From: JAVBMJ01 sp031552535
GTDB lineage: Bacteria; Bacteroidota; Bacteroidia; Bacteroidales; Rikenellaceae
Assembly (NCBI GenBank): GCA_031552535.1
Contig: JAVBMJ010000050.1
Location: forward strand, 1 to 16,497
Direction: 5' to 3'
Length of the DNA: 16,497 nucleotides
This document shows, piece after piece, positions 1 through 8,139 of the stretch (positions are counted from its first letter, which is position 1; each line of letters starts with the position of its first letter). Below the pieces are notes generated by a model, which saw only the letters and a list, made by a program, of their open reading frames with translations, was not told where the DNA came from and did no database searches. A program made the translations under genes and the position numbers.

Positions 1-34
1 GCTCTTCCCGGCCGGTAGACCTGTTTTTTTCCAT
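1..34 (-). CDS. possible 5' fragment of a divergent gene
   Basis: On the minus strand an ATG at 34-32 opens a frame (MEKNRSTGREE) that stays open to the window edge. Eleven residues are too few to recognise a family. The idea rests only on the start codon, its divergent orientation relative to the gene at 201 and the gene-free space between them. Both other explanations, chance and plain intergenic DNA, are at least as likely. Confidence 0.15.
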   Translation of the reverse strand, partial: MEKNRSTGREE

Positions 35-150
35 GGAAGCCCTTTATATAATTTTACCTACTGGGCTACAATTCAAAAAACCGGCTCTCACTTTCAGTTA
101 GGATAGCCCCGCCCGAAGCGGGATATGTAATGCATGACAAATTAAATGAT

Positions 151-158
151 TAACTTTG
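151..158 (+). promoter_or_regulatory. Bacteroidota -7 promoter core TAACTTTG
   Basis: TAACTTTG matches the TAnnTTTG core used by the primary sigma factor of Bacteroidota exactly. It lies 42 bases before the ATG at 201, giving an expected transcript start near 165 and a leader of about 36 bases. No clear TTTG -33 element is visible 19-21 bases upstream, so strength cannot be judged. Confidence 0.5.
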
Positions 159-200
159 CCATGGTTTGCATAAGTCCAATTTTTAAATTACCACTTACCC

Positions 201-3086
201 ATGAAAAACAGGTTGTTCTTATTTTTGACTTTGTCGTTTATATTGCTGATAGTCGGCGCTTCCGGGCAGATTGTCCCCGATAAAGACATGGAAGCCAGGC
301 AGGGTTCCAACGGTAAATGGGGATTTGTGGTAAAAGGTACTTCCGACTGGGTAATACAACCCCGCTTCGAAGAGGTGTGGAACAAATTCGAAACGTCGTA
401 CATTATGGCCAGGGCCAAAGAGGGTGGTAAATGGGGGTTTATAGACTGTCGTGGAAATTTCGTCGTGCAGCCCCGCTTCGAGGACCTGTGGTTTTATGTA
501 AAAGACAATGATTTGCTGGTCCGGGCCAAAGAAAACGGCAAATGGGGCATGATCGACCGTGCGGGGAATTTTGTGATCAAGCCCGAGTTCGAAGATATAG
601 AGTTCAATTTTTCCAAAGTCCAATATCTGGCCTATGCCAAGTATAACGGGAAGTATGGTTACATCGACATGCAAAGTAAAACAGTTATTCCCTTCAGGTA
701 TGACGGGGCGGATTATTTTGTGGGCAATCATACACCCGGGAGGGTTAAATCCGGAGGAAAATGGGGGGTGATCGACTGGAACGGCGACATGCTTACCCCG
801 TTCAAGTTTGCAGATGCATCCAAGGCATCCGACGACGCCGATTCGGGCGATGGCAAAGCAAAAGCGACAAGGAAGAAAGCCGCAGGGGAATATAACGTGG
901 TTTTCGCAAAACTGGAAAAAGCCAGAAATGACGCGATGGCCGCAATACAGAGCTCTGCCGCCACTGCGCAGACGGGCGGGCAGACAAGCACAAGCGCCCA
1001 GGCGGCACTCTATGATACAGGAACGGTATTGGTACGCAAGCAGGGCGGCAACGGCAAGTGGGGATTCGTAGTCGAGGGCACTTCAACGTGGGCCATACAA
1101 CCCCGCTTCGAGGATGTCTATGATAAATTCGACAAATCCTACTTTATGGTCCGGGCCAGGGAGGGAGGCAAATATGGGTTTATCGACCGTGCCGGTAATT
1201 TCGTTGTGCAGCCACGTTTCGAGAATCTGTGGTTCGACGTCAACGACGACTACCTGCTCGTGAAGGCGAAAGAGAACGGCAAGTGGGGGTATATCGACCT
1301 TCAGGGAAATTTCGTGATACAGCCCCGTTTTGAGGATATGGAACCCTCCTTTACAAAGGACCAGCTTCTCTCTTATGCCTGCGAGAATGGCAAATACGGT
1401 TACATCGACATGCGTGGCAACACGGTCATACCTTTCAAATATGATGATGCGACATATTTTGTGAACGATTTTATGCCCGGGCGGGTCAAGTCGGGTGGCA
1501 AATGGGGTGTGATCGACTGGAACGGCAACATGCTGATCCAATTTAAATATACAGATTCCGGGACAGCCCATACATCCGTTTCTTCAGGCGGTGAGGCCAG
1601 AATTATGTCGGACAGGAAAAAAGCCTCGGGTGAATACGACGCGGTTTTCGGCAGGTTGAGAGCTGCCAAAGAGCAGGTTCTGGCGCAGGTCGGATCGGGT
1701 GGCGGAACGGGCGGAGCGAAATCTATAAACCAGCCCAAATCACCGGACCCCGCAAACACCTCTTTCAGCTATTATGCCCGGGGTTACGTGCAGGAGCGCA
1801 TCAACCAGTGGCAGCTCAAGGGAGAGTTCGAGAAAACCGCCGACTGGCAGGTGCGCGTCAACGAAACGACCCGCAATGCCAGGATAGCCGCGCTGACCAA
1901 AGAGGCCGAACAGAACTATATAAAGGAGCGTTCGAGACTCGTATCGTTCGCCCCGGCGTTGAAGGAATACGACGCCGACAATGAGGTATACCTTATAAAA
2001 GACGACCGCTTCGGCGATATGCTCGTGCCGGTACCCATCGCCAAAGCGCAGGATTTCAAGGCCCGATGGTCCGCCATTACAGTCACCCCGCGCTTCTTTG
2101 TCGACAACGACCAGCTGGCGCTGGCCGAGCTGGCCTTCAACATGCCCGGCGGCGAGGCGTACCGCTACAGCAATAGCGCATCGCTCAATTACGCCGTAGC
2201 CGAGATCGACTACAATTTCGCCCCGATAGAGATCGACAGCCCCACTAGCGGCGGGGTTGGGAAAGGTAAGCAAGACATCTCCACGACGACCGTCACCGCG
2301 GGCCGCTCCGATGTCGATGTGAATATCCCCGTGAGTGGCACGCGTAACGACCGCACGTTCGCAGTGATAATATCCAACGAAAACTATATGATGGTCTCCA
2401 GGGTGCCCATGTCGCTCAACGACGGGCGGGTATTCGCCCAGTATTGCGAAAAGACGCTGGGACTGCCTAAAAGCAATATACGCGCCTATTACGATGCTAC
2501 TTACGGGGTGATGCTCGAGGCAATAAAGGATATCAAGGCCATAGCCGCGGCCCACAACGGAAATATCGATATCATATTTTACTACTCGGGGCACGGCATC
2601 CCCGACGAGCAGACGCGCGAAGCGTACCTGTTGCCGGTCGACGCTTCGGGATCGGGCAACGGAGTGTGCTATCCCCTGAGGCAGTTGCACAAAGAGTTGG
2701 GAGACACCGGGGCGTCGCTCTGCACCGTCTTTCTCGACGCCTGCTTCAGCGGGACGCAACGCGACGGGACGATGCTGGCCTCGGCGCGCGGAGTGGCCGT
2801 GAAAGCCAGGGCAAGCGCCCCGCAGAGCAATACCGTCGTATTCGCGGCTTCATCGGAAGACCAGACAGCATTGCCGTATACCGAAAAGGGGCACGGGCTG
2901 TTCACCTACTATTTGCTCAAAAAATTGCAGGAGAGCCGCGGCTACATAACGCTGGGCGAACTGGGCAACTACATAGTCGACAACGTGCGGCGGCAGTCTG
3001 TTGTAATCAACCGTAAAAACCAGACGCCCGAAGTGACGGTTTCTGCCGCGGCGGGAGAGTCTTGGAAGAGCCGCAAACTGAAATAA
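201..3086 (+). CDS. secreted WG-repeat protein with C-terminal caspase-like (C14) peptidase domain
   Basis: The 961-residue product starts with a signal peptide (MKNRLFLFLTLSFILLIVGA, likely cut after ASG at 22), so it should act outside the cytoplasm. Residues 33-203 and 280-450 each carry five WG-type beta repeats (KWGFID...VIQPRFED pattern), each block followed by a charged helix containing GEY. Residues 515-680 form a region I do not recognise. Residues 718-955 form a caspase-fold peptidase: RTFAVIISNENY first strand, YYSGHG with His798, and LDACFSG with Cys848, 50 residues apart as in C14 enzymes; the SSEDQTALPY and HGLFTYYLL stretches are usual for bacterial members. Asp846, two before the Cys, matches the metacaspase D-x-C-x-S-G pattern, suggesting cleavage after Arg or Lys (inference). 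The gene has its own promoter core and terminator and no partner. The substrate is unknown. Confidence 0.9.
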   Translation: MKNRLFLFLTLSFILLIVGASGQIVPDKDMEARQGSNGKWGFVVKGTSDWVIQPRFEEVWNKFETSYIMARAKEGGKWGFIDCRGNFVVQPRFEDLWFYVKDNDLLVRAKENGKWGMIDRAGNFVIKPEFEDIEFNFSKVQYLAYAKYNGKYGYIDMQSKTVIPFRYDGADYFVGNHTPGRVKSGGKWGVIDWNGDMLTPFKFADASKASDDADSGDGKAKATRKKAAGEYNVVFAKLEKARNDAMAAIQSSAATAQTGGQTSTSAQAALYDTGTVLVRKQGGNGKWGFVVEGTSTWAIQPRFEDVYDKFDKSYFMVRAREGGKYGFIDRAGNFVVQPRFENLWFDVNDDYLLVKAKENGKWGYIDLQGNFVIQPRFEDMEPSFTKDQLLSYACENGKYGYIDMRGNTVIPFKYDDATYFVNDFMPGRVKSGGKWGVIDWNGNMLIQFKYTDSGTAHTSVSSGGEARIMSDRKKASGEYDAVFGRLRAAKEQVLAQVGSGGGTGGAKSINQPKSPDPANTSFSYYARGYVQERINQWQLKGEFEKTADWQVRVNETTRNARIAALTKEAEQNYIKERSRLVSFAPALKEYDADNEVYLIKDDRFGDMLVPVPIAKAQDFKARWSAITVTPRFFVDNDQLALAELAFNMPGGEAYRYSNSASLNYAVAEIDYNFAPIEIDSPTSGGVGKGKQDISTTTVTAGRSDVDVNIPVSGTRNDRTFAVIISNENYMMVSRVPMSLNDGRVFAQYCEKTLGLPKSNIRAYYDATYGVMLEAIKDIKAIAAAHNGNIDIIFYYSGHGIPDEQTREAYLLPVDASGSGNGVCYPLRQLHKELGDTGASLCTVFLDACFSGTQRDGTMLASARGVAVKARASAPQSNTVVFAASSEDQTALPYTEKGHGLFTYYLLKKLQESRGYITLGELGNYIVDNVRRQSVVINRKNQTPEVTVSAAAGESWKSRKLK
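297..1691 (+). repeat. intragenic tandem duplication, 741-bp period
   Basis: Codons 33-250 and 280-497 of the caspase protein align at a constant offset of 247 residues: NGKWGF at 37 and 284, GGKWGVIDW at 185 and 432. The offset changes by one only in the linker (GEY at 229 and 477). Each unit contains five WG repeats plus a helical tail. Codon-level differences are scattered throughout, so the duplication is old rather than a recent or assembly event. Confidence 0.85.
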
Positions 3087-3123
3087 GGGACTATCCAATA
3101 TTTTGTGTAAACGGTAGCGGGTT

Positions 3124-3141
3124 CGGGGCGGTTACGCCCCG
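3124..3141 (+). terminator. hairpin terminator after the caspase gene
   Basis: A perfect 7-bp stem, CGGGGCG and CGCCCCG with a GTTA loop, begins 38 bases after the stop codon at 3086. It is followed by ATTCTGTCTT, a weak T-rich tail on the plus strand. The minus-strand side has no T-run, so it mainly fits the upstream plus-strand gene, although convergent read-through from 3225 would meet it too. Confidence 0.55.
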
Positions 3142-3224
3142 ATTCTGTCTTCGAATATAGCGATAAATTGGTTCATTACAATACCCCAGTTACGGACGGG
3201 GACGGTCCAATAATCCTAAAAATA

Positions 3225-4892
3225 TCAGATCGAAGTATACAGGTAACGGCGAATGCTCTTTTTTGGTGTTTTTTCAAACTCCTTGGGATATAGAACTATT
3301 GCCGAAAGCCGTTCGTATGGTGCTACAAGCGAGTTTATCGTGTGCAGGTTTTCATCCATTACCTCTTTCAGTTTCTCTGTAGTCAGGCCGTCGTTGTCGA
3401 TCTGTTCGTAGTCGGGGCATACGAGTGCGATGAGTTTGCCCTCTTTTTCGACTACCAGCGACTCCATCACGCAGTATAAGTTGTTGAGTTTCGACTCGAT
3501 TTCTTCGGGATATATGTTCTGTCCGCTGGGACCGAGTATCATCGACTTGCTACGACCGCGGATGTAGATCGTCCCGTCGGGGTCGGCCGTTCCCATATCG
3601 CCGGTATGAAGCCATTCGCCTTCGAGCACGGTAGCCGTAGCCCCGGGATTTTTGTAATACCCCATCATGACGTTTTCACCGCGCACAACGATCTCTCCGG
3701 TACCCGTCTGCGGATCGGCCGCGTCGATTCTAACCTCCATGTACCCCGGCAAGGCCCTGCCACACGACGTTGGTTTGAACTCCGGCCAGGGCGTGTAGCT
3801 TATCAGCGGAGCACATTCGGTCATGCCATAGCCAACTGTCAGCGGGAAACGTATCTTCATCAGGAACTCCTCGACCTCACGGTTCAACGGCGCACCTCCG
3901 ACAATGAAATTTTCGATCTCGCCCCCAAATGCTTCAAGTAGTTTCGTGCGCAGTGTCGAGTATATCTTCGTGTCGATCAACGGTAGTTTGATGGCCACTT
4001 TCATCAACGCCTTATCGAGCAAAGGCCATATCTGTTTCTTATATATCTTTTCTATTATCAGCGGCACGCAGCAGATCGTGTATGGTTTCACCTGTGCCAT
4101 GGCTTCCATAAGTACTTTCGGTGCGGGAATACGTCCCAGCAGTGTAATGTGCGACCCCACGGCCAACGGCAGCAACATGTCGAACGTGCAGCCGTAAGCG
4201 TGGGCCAGCGGCAGGAACGACAACACGCGGCTCCCGCGTATGTGGATCCGCTCCCCGATACCGTATGCTATATTGCCTGTAAGATTGTTCAGCGAGAGCA
4301 TTACTCCCTTGCTGAAACCAGTGGTCCCCGACGTATAGTTGAGTACCGCCAACGCTTCGTTTGGGATATCGGGATACGAAATATCGCCGGCCGAGAATCC
4401 TCGCGGATACCGGCTGCGATAATGCTTCACGATATCCCTTTGAAAGGCACCGGTGCCTTTCCCTTTCGACGGATGCTCGTGGATGCACTCGAACCCGTTA
4501 AGTGAAAAGACGGCCATGATGCCGTCTATCTGGTCGGTTTCGATCAGATCCCATATCGCCTCGCCTACAAAAAGCAACCGGCTGTCGGAATGGTTCAATA
4601 TATGGTGTATGTCGTTGGCGTTGAAGTCCTGCAAAATCGGTACTATAACCGCGCCATAGGTGATCGTCGCGATATACGCTATCACCCATCGCGGATTGTT
4701 ACGGCCGATCAGGGCGACTTTATCTCCACGTTTTATTTTGCACTGCTCGAAAAGCAAGTGTAATTTGGCAATCTCTTTCGCCATCTCATAGTACGAAAAA
4801 TGATCGTCCTTGAAATAGTCTGTCAACGCCGCGAGTTCCCGGTTCTCGCGGAAACTCGCCTCATAGATTCTGATAAGATTTACATCGAGCAT
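3225..4892 (-). CDS. AMP-forming long-chain acyl-CoA synthetase (adenylate-forming enzyme)
   Basis: The 555-residue protein activates a carboxylate, probably a fatty acid, with ATP to an acyl-adenylate and then transfers it to CoA. Visible ANL-superfamily signatures in order: P-loop YTSGTTGFSKG (186-196), adenine-binding GYGMTE (354-359), ribose-binding Asp in LHTGDMG (428-434), hinge region GRSKSMIL (446-453), and a C-terminal EKTPKKSIRR segment (540-549) in which Lys545 lines up with the catalytic lysine of the GKILRR form. Length is close to FadD-type enzymes. No signal peptide or membrane span is evident, so it should be cytosolic. It starts at ATG 4892, just downstream of an A/T-rich stretch. 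The nearest upstream gene in the same direction is 241 bases away, so it is probably transcribed alone. The acyl-chain preference cannot be read from the sequence; an aryl or acyl-ACP substrate is possible. Confidence 0.88.
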   Translation of the reverse strand: MLDVNLIRIYEASFRENRELAALTDYFKDDHFSYYEMAKEIAKLHLLFEQCKIKRGDKVALIGRNNPRWVIAYIATITYGAVIVPILQDFNANDIHHILNHSDSRLLFVGEAIWDLIETDQIDGIMAVFSLNGFECIHEHPSKGKGTGAFQRDIVKHYRSRYPRGFSAGDISYPDIPNEALAVLNYTSGTTGFSKGVMLSLNNLTGNIAYGIGERIHIRGSRVLSFLPLAHAYGCTFDMLLPLAVGSHITLLGRIPAPKVLMEAMAQVKPYTICCVPLIIEKIYKKQIWPLLDKALMKVAIKLPLIDTKIYSTLRTKLLEAFGGEIENFIVGGAPLNREVEEFLMKIRFPLTVGYGMTECAPLISYTPWPEFKPTSCGRALPGYMEVRIDAADPQTGTGEIVVRGENVMMGYYKNPGATATVLEGEWLHTGDMGTADPDGTIYIRGRSKSMILGPSGQNIYPEEIESKLNNLYCVMESLVVEKEGKLIALVCPDYEQIDNDGLTTEKLKEVMDENLHTINSLVAPYERLSAIVLYPKEFEKTPKKSIRRYLYTSI

Positions 4893-5016
4893 ATTATCGT
4901 CTGTTTATTATTGATAATAAGTATGTTATGTGCCCGTGCAAGCGCAGGTGTGGCCCCTTGGGCGGCAGGTACGGTTGATGTCAAAAGACGGGTCTCTTTA
5001 ATAACGGTATCAGACC

Positions 5017-5039
5017 GCGACTTTTTTCAAAGAAGTCGC
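5017..5039. other. hairpin in the leader region of the acyl-CoA synthetase gene
   Basis: GCGACTT (5017-5023) and AAGTCGC (5033-5039) form a perfect 7-bp stem that can extend inward by a T-G wobble and two T-A pairs, leaving a TCA loop. It lies between the pectinesterase stop and the synthetase start, 125 bases before the latter. Neither strand has a T-run after the stem, so it is not a standard terminator. It may be an operator or a leader hairpin; nothing in the sequence decides between these. Confidence 0.35.
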
Positions 5040-5133
5040 CCAGAAAATATCAATCATTACTTTGCTGCGATATTATAGTTTTTAGGTTAGAGGCGGCAGT
5101 TCGAGTCTGTATAGAGAAAGCCATCCATATATA

Positions 5134-6090
5134 TCATTTCGTTGTGCCCATAATAATATCTGCGGGCGTATACGACGCAGCCTGAGCTTCCGTCAACTGA
5201 TGCGACCACACCGCACGCCCCGCGGTCAAAGCTCCGGGGCCGCTGTTATTGTATTCGGCATAGAATGTTGTACGTTCGGCGTCTGGCTTCGACCAATTGT
5301 GCCATCCTTCGGGGCGTATGTGTGCGCCCAACTCACAGCCGATAAACACCGTGCGGGCAAACGGTCTCCAGGGCCTGCCCAGATAGACTTTAGTGACCCC
5401 TGCGTCGGCGGTAAGCAGGCAACGGATGAACACATACCCGTAGGCCGCGCCTTCGGGTGTCGAGGCTGCCGTGATATACGAATCACGCTTGCTGTGTATC
5501 GTGCAACGCTCAAACAGCGCTGTCGACGCCCCGAAAATAAAGTCGGTTGTTCCCTCGATATAACACTCCGTGAAACGGAGCACAGTGCCGCCCTGCATAG
5601 TGTAGAGCGTATCCTGATTCCCCTGCAGGCGGCAGCGTTCGAAAACTATACCAGTGCCGGTGGTAAGTACGGCCACTGCCTGTCCCACTTCACCAGCCGT
5701 GTTCTCAATGGTGAGATTCTCAAAAACCAGATTGTCGCCGTCAATAAAGAGCGTAGCCGTAGCCGATGTTCCCATAGGTTTACCCATCAGGTTATTGCGC
5801 TGCGCAAAGTCGTCCCACGATATGATCGTCGAATCAGCGTCTTCACCTATGAAACGGATAAATTGCTTCGAGCGCGGAATGTGCACTTTCTCACGATAAA
5901 TGCCCTTGCGTATCAACACCCTGATCTCGCCATCCTTATAATAATCCGGCAATGCCGCCACAGCTTCGGTCAACGTACGGAAATGGCCGGTGCCGTCCTG
6001 TGAAACCACAAAGTCGGCGTGTTTCACGGTTTTTGCGTTAAGCGCACCCCCCAATACCGTCATCAGGCATAATGCAAAGATCTGCTTCAT
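5134..6090 (-). CDS. secreted pectinesterase (carbohydrate esterase family 8)
   Basis: The 318-residue product removes methyl esters from homogalacturonan. A signal peptide (MKQIFALCLMTVLGGALNA) is probably cut after Ala19. The rest is a right-handed beta-helix with all family signatures in order: GIYREKV (63-69), QAVAV (137-141), GNQDTLYT with Asp160 as predicted acid/base, DFIFG with Asp183 as nucleophile, and LGRPW with Arg239. The length is usual for a single-domain bacterial enzyme with no extra carbohydrate-binding module. No SusC/SusD pair, pectate lyase or regulator is adjacent, unlike most pectin loci in this phylum, so it may serve a locus elsewhere or act as a stand-alone enzyme. 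It starts at ATG 6090, about 58 bases past the hairpin that probably ends the yidC transcript, so it likely has its own promoter. Confidence 0.93.
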   Translation of the reverse strand: MKQIFALCLMTVLGGALNAKTVKHADFVVSQDGTGHFRTLTEAVAALPDYYKDGEIRVLIRKGIYREKVHIPRSKQFIRFIGEDADSTIISWDDFAQRNNLMGKPMGTSATATLFIDGDNLVFENLTIENTAGEVGQAVAVLTTGTGIVFERCRLQGNQDTLYTMQGGTVLRFTECYIEGTTDFIFGASTALFERCTIHSKRDSYITAASTPEGAAYGYVFIRCLLTADAGVTKVYLGRPWRPFARTVFIGCELGAHIRPEGWHNWSKPDAERTTFYAEYNNSGPGALTAGRAVWSHQLTEAQAASYTPADIIMGTTK

Positions 6091-6147
6091 AATCGTTTGA
6101 TTTACGCAAGCCTACGCTTGTTTTCTATTGTAATGGCATATGAAAAC

Positions 6148-6176
6148 TACGGCGACATCCAAAAAATGCCGCCGTA
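6148..6176 (-). terminator. hairpin terminator after yidC
   Basis: TACGGCG (6148-6154) and CGCCGTA (6170-6176) make a perfect 7-bp stem; after one A-C mismatch, CAT and ATG add three more pairs. On the minus strand the stem is followed by GTTTTCATA, a short T-run. It lies 46 bases after the yidC stop. On the plus strand it is followed by ATTTCAT, so it could work weakly both ways. Confidence 0.55.
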
Positions 6177-6222
6177 ATTTCATAAACAGTCTGATTTTAT
6201 CATAATAAATCCGGGCAACCTC

Positions 6223-8118
6223 CTATTTACGCTTCTGCGGTTGACGGGCCTGTTGTTGCTGTTGTTTGAGCAACTCCTGGTAACGCTCCTGGAACTTCGA
6301 TTTTTTCTGCGGTTTTTTTGCGTTCTCCTTCATCTTCTGATGGAGCTTCCTGTCGTCAACGGCATAGCGGAACCCATAGGTCTGAGCTATGGTGATCAGC
6401 GTCGACAGGGTGTAGTAATAGCTCAACCCGCTCGAATAGTTATTAAACCAGAACACCATCATCACGGGCATCATATACAGCGTCATGAACTTCATTCCGG
6501 CCATCTGGGGACCCGCCGCAGCGGTCTGGGCATAGGTGATCTTCGACGAAACGAACATCACTATACCCATCAGCAGCGCGAACAGGCTGACATGGTCGCC
6601 ATAGAACGGTATCTCGAACGGCAGGTTCAATATGCTGTCGTACGACGAAAGGTCGTCGGCCCACAGGAATGACTCTCCGCGCAACTCGATAGAAGCCGGA
6701 AAGAAGCGGAACATGGCAAAAAGTATCGGCAACTGTATCAACATCGGCAAACACCCGCCCATAGGGTTGGCCCCGGCTTTTTTGTAGAGTTCCATCGTGG
6801 CCTGCTGCTTCTTCAGGGCGTCCTCCTGCTTGGGATAGCGGGCGGTTATCTCCTCTATTTCCGGCTTCAACAACCGCATTTTGGCCGTGGATAGGTAAGA
6901 TTTGTAGGTCAACGGCAGTATGAGGATCTTTATCATCAGTGTCAGCAGCAGGATTATGATCCCGAAGTTGGAGATCGATCCTCCCAACCAGTCGAATACT
7001 GGGATCACGAGACCTCGGTTGATAATCCCTATAACCCATCCGCCCAGAGGTATGACCTTCTCGAAGTTACGGTCATAGGCCTTGAGGATCGAATATTTGT
7101 TGGGGCCGTAGTAAAAATGGAAGTTGTAACCTTCGGTTTGCGCCGTGAAAGGCACGCTGAGTTTCGAATGGAAGGCTTTGGTCCCGCCGCTGCCTTCCGG
7201 CAGGGTTTCGTAGCCCAGCATGGCGTCGCCGAATCCGGCGTCGCTGACAAAGATAGACGAAAAGAATTGCCGTTTGAACGAAACCCACTCCACGCGCGTC
7301 TTTACAGTCTCCTCCTTCGAGCTCTTCGACATGCCGAGTTTCTCGACCGTTTTCTCTCCGGGGTATTTGTATACTATATCGGTGTTGTTGTTCTCGTTTT
7401 CGTAGCCCTTTTCGCTCCGTATACCGGTGTTGTCCCACACGATCTCCATATCCGACTGGTTGGCCAGCAGCGGGCCCATGCCTATGAACCGCACATCGAA
7501 ATCGACCATGTAATCGCCATCCCTGAGCGTGTAGACATACTCTATGGCCGCCGTGGAATCTATCGCAAGCCTCATCCTCTGGCGTAGCAGGCCGCCGCCT
7601 TCCCCCTCGACCCTCTCCGTGGGCAATGCCGTGAAATTATAATCGGCAGTATTGATTTGGAGTGAGTTGTAGTTGTTTTTTATAAAAAACGACATCCCGA
7701 ACTTCGAAGACTCCGCATCGAACAACATCAGCGGATCGCCGCCGTAGGTCTTGTACTCTTTCAACTCAACCGAAGCCACCCGGCCACCCTTGCTCGAAAC
7801 GGTCAGTTTCAAGAGGTCGCTCTCCATTTCACAGAATTGTTCGTCGCCTTTCGAAGCCACGAACAACGCCTCGCCAATATTGGCTTTCATAACCGAATCG
7901 CCCGCCGCCGCAACTGCCGCCTCAGCAGCCTCATCCACTGCTTTTATCGTCACATTAATCGACGAATCGGGTTGATGCAAAGCCGCTTCAGCCATAAGTA
8001 CCGAGTCGGCGATGGCCTTTTCGGCCATATACTGTTTCTGTTGGTGTGAGTTATACCAGGCGAAGGCGAACAACACCACGCCCATCAGGAGGAATCCTGT
8101 AAGAGTTTTTTTATCCAT
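6223..8118 (-). CDS. yidC: membrane protein insertase YidC (Oxa1 family)
   Basis: The 631-residue inner-membrane insertase places proteins into the membrane alone or with SecYEG. Residues 5-22 form the first membrane helix, 85-345 the large periplasmic beta domain of Gram-negative YidC, and 355-585 the conserved five-helix insertase core, with PLTYKSYLSTAKMR (402-415) and NPMGGCLPMLIQLPILFAMF (451-470). Lys397 occupies the place of the hydrophilic-groove arginine of E. coli YidC (R366), keeping the positive charge. The tail from 590 is rich in Lys and Gln, as in ribosome-binding extensions of this phylum. I chose ATG 8118 because MDKK directly starts the first helix and GGAAAAG lies just upstream; an in-frame GTG at 8136 would add only six residues. 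The start lies 21 bases after the pyrG stop, so the two probably form an operon. Confidence 0.95.
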   Translation of the reverse strand: MDKKTLTGFLLMGVVLFAFAWYNSHQQKQYMAEKAIADSVLMAEAALHQPDSSINVTIKAVDEAAEAAVAAAGDSVMKANIGEALFVASKGDEQFCEMESDLLKLTVSSKGGRVASVELKEYKTYGGDPLMLFDAESSKFGMSFFIKNNYNSLQINTADYNFTALPTERVEGEGGGLLRQRMRLAIDSTAAIEYVYTLRDGDYMVDFDVRFIGMGPLLANQSDMEIVWDNTGIRSEKGYENENNNTDIVYKYPGEKTVEKLGMSKSSKEETVKTRVEWVSFKRQFFSSIFVSDAGFGDAMLGYETLPEGSGGTKAFHSKLSVPFTAQTEGYNFHFYYGPNKYSILKAYDRNFEKVIPLGGWVIGIINRGLVIPVFDWLGGSISNFGIIILLLTLMIKILILPLTYKSYLSTAKMRLLKPEIEEITARYPKQEDALKKQQATMELYKKAGANPMGGCLPMLIQLPILFAMFRFFPASIELRGESFLWADDLSSYDSILNLPFEIPFYGDHVSLFALLMGIVMFVSSKITYAQTAAAGPQMAGMKFMTLYMMPVMMVFWFNNYSSGLSYYYTLSTLITIAQTYGFRYAVDDRKLHQKMKENAKKPQKKSKFQERYQELLKQQQQQARQPQKRK

Positions 8119-8139
8119 TATCTTTTCCGTAAACACCCT

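Noticed and set aside
40..80. Minus-strand stretch resembling a tRNA D-arm (GTAGCCCAGTAGGT)
   Set aside because: No anticodon stem, T-arm or acceptor stem can be assembled around it.
108..122. CCCGC/GCGGG hairpin before the caspase gene
   Set aside because: Only five pairs and no T-run on either side; too weak to call a terminator or operator.
1740..2759. A 339-codon minus-strand frame opposite the caspase gene
   Set aside because: It is antisense to the conserved peptidase domain and shows no family motif; GC-rich codons on the real strand explain the openness.
8119..8136. GTG start for yidC six codons upstream of the chosen ATG
   Set aside because: The ATG at 8118 directly starts the first membrane helix and has a purine-rich stretch upstream; the extension would come within a few bases of the pyrG stop and adds nothing conserved.
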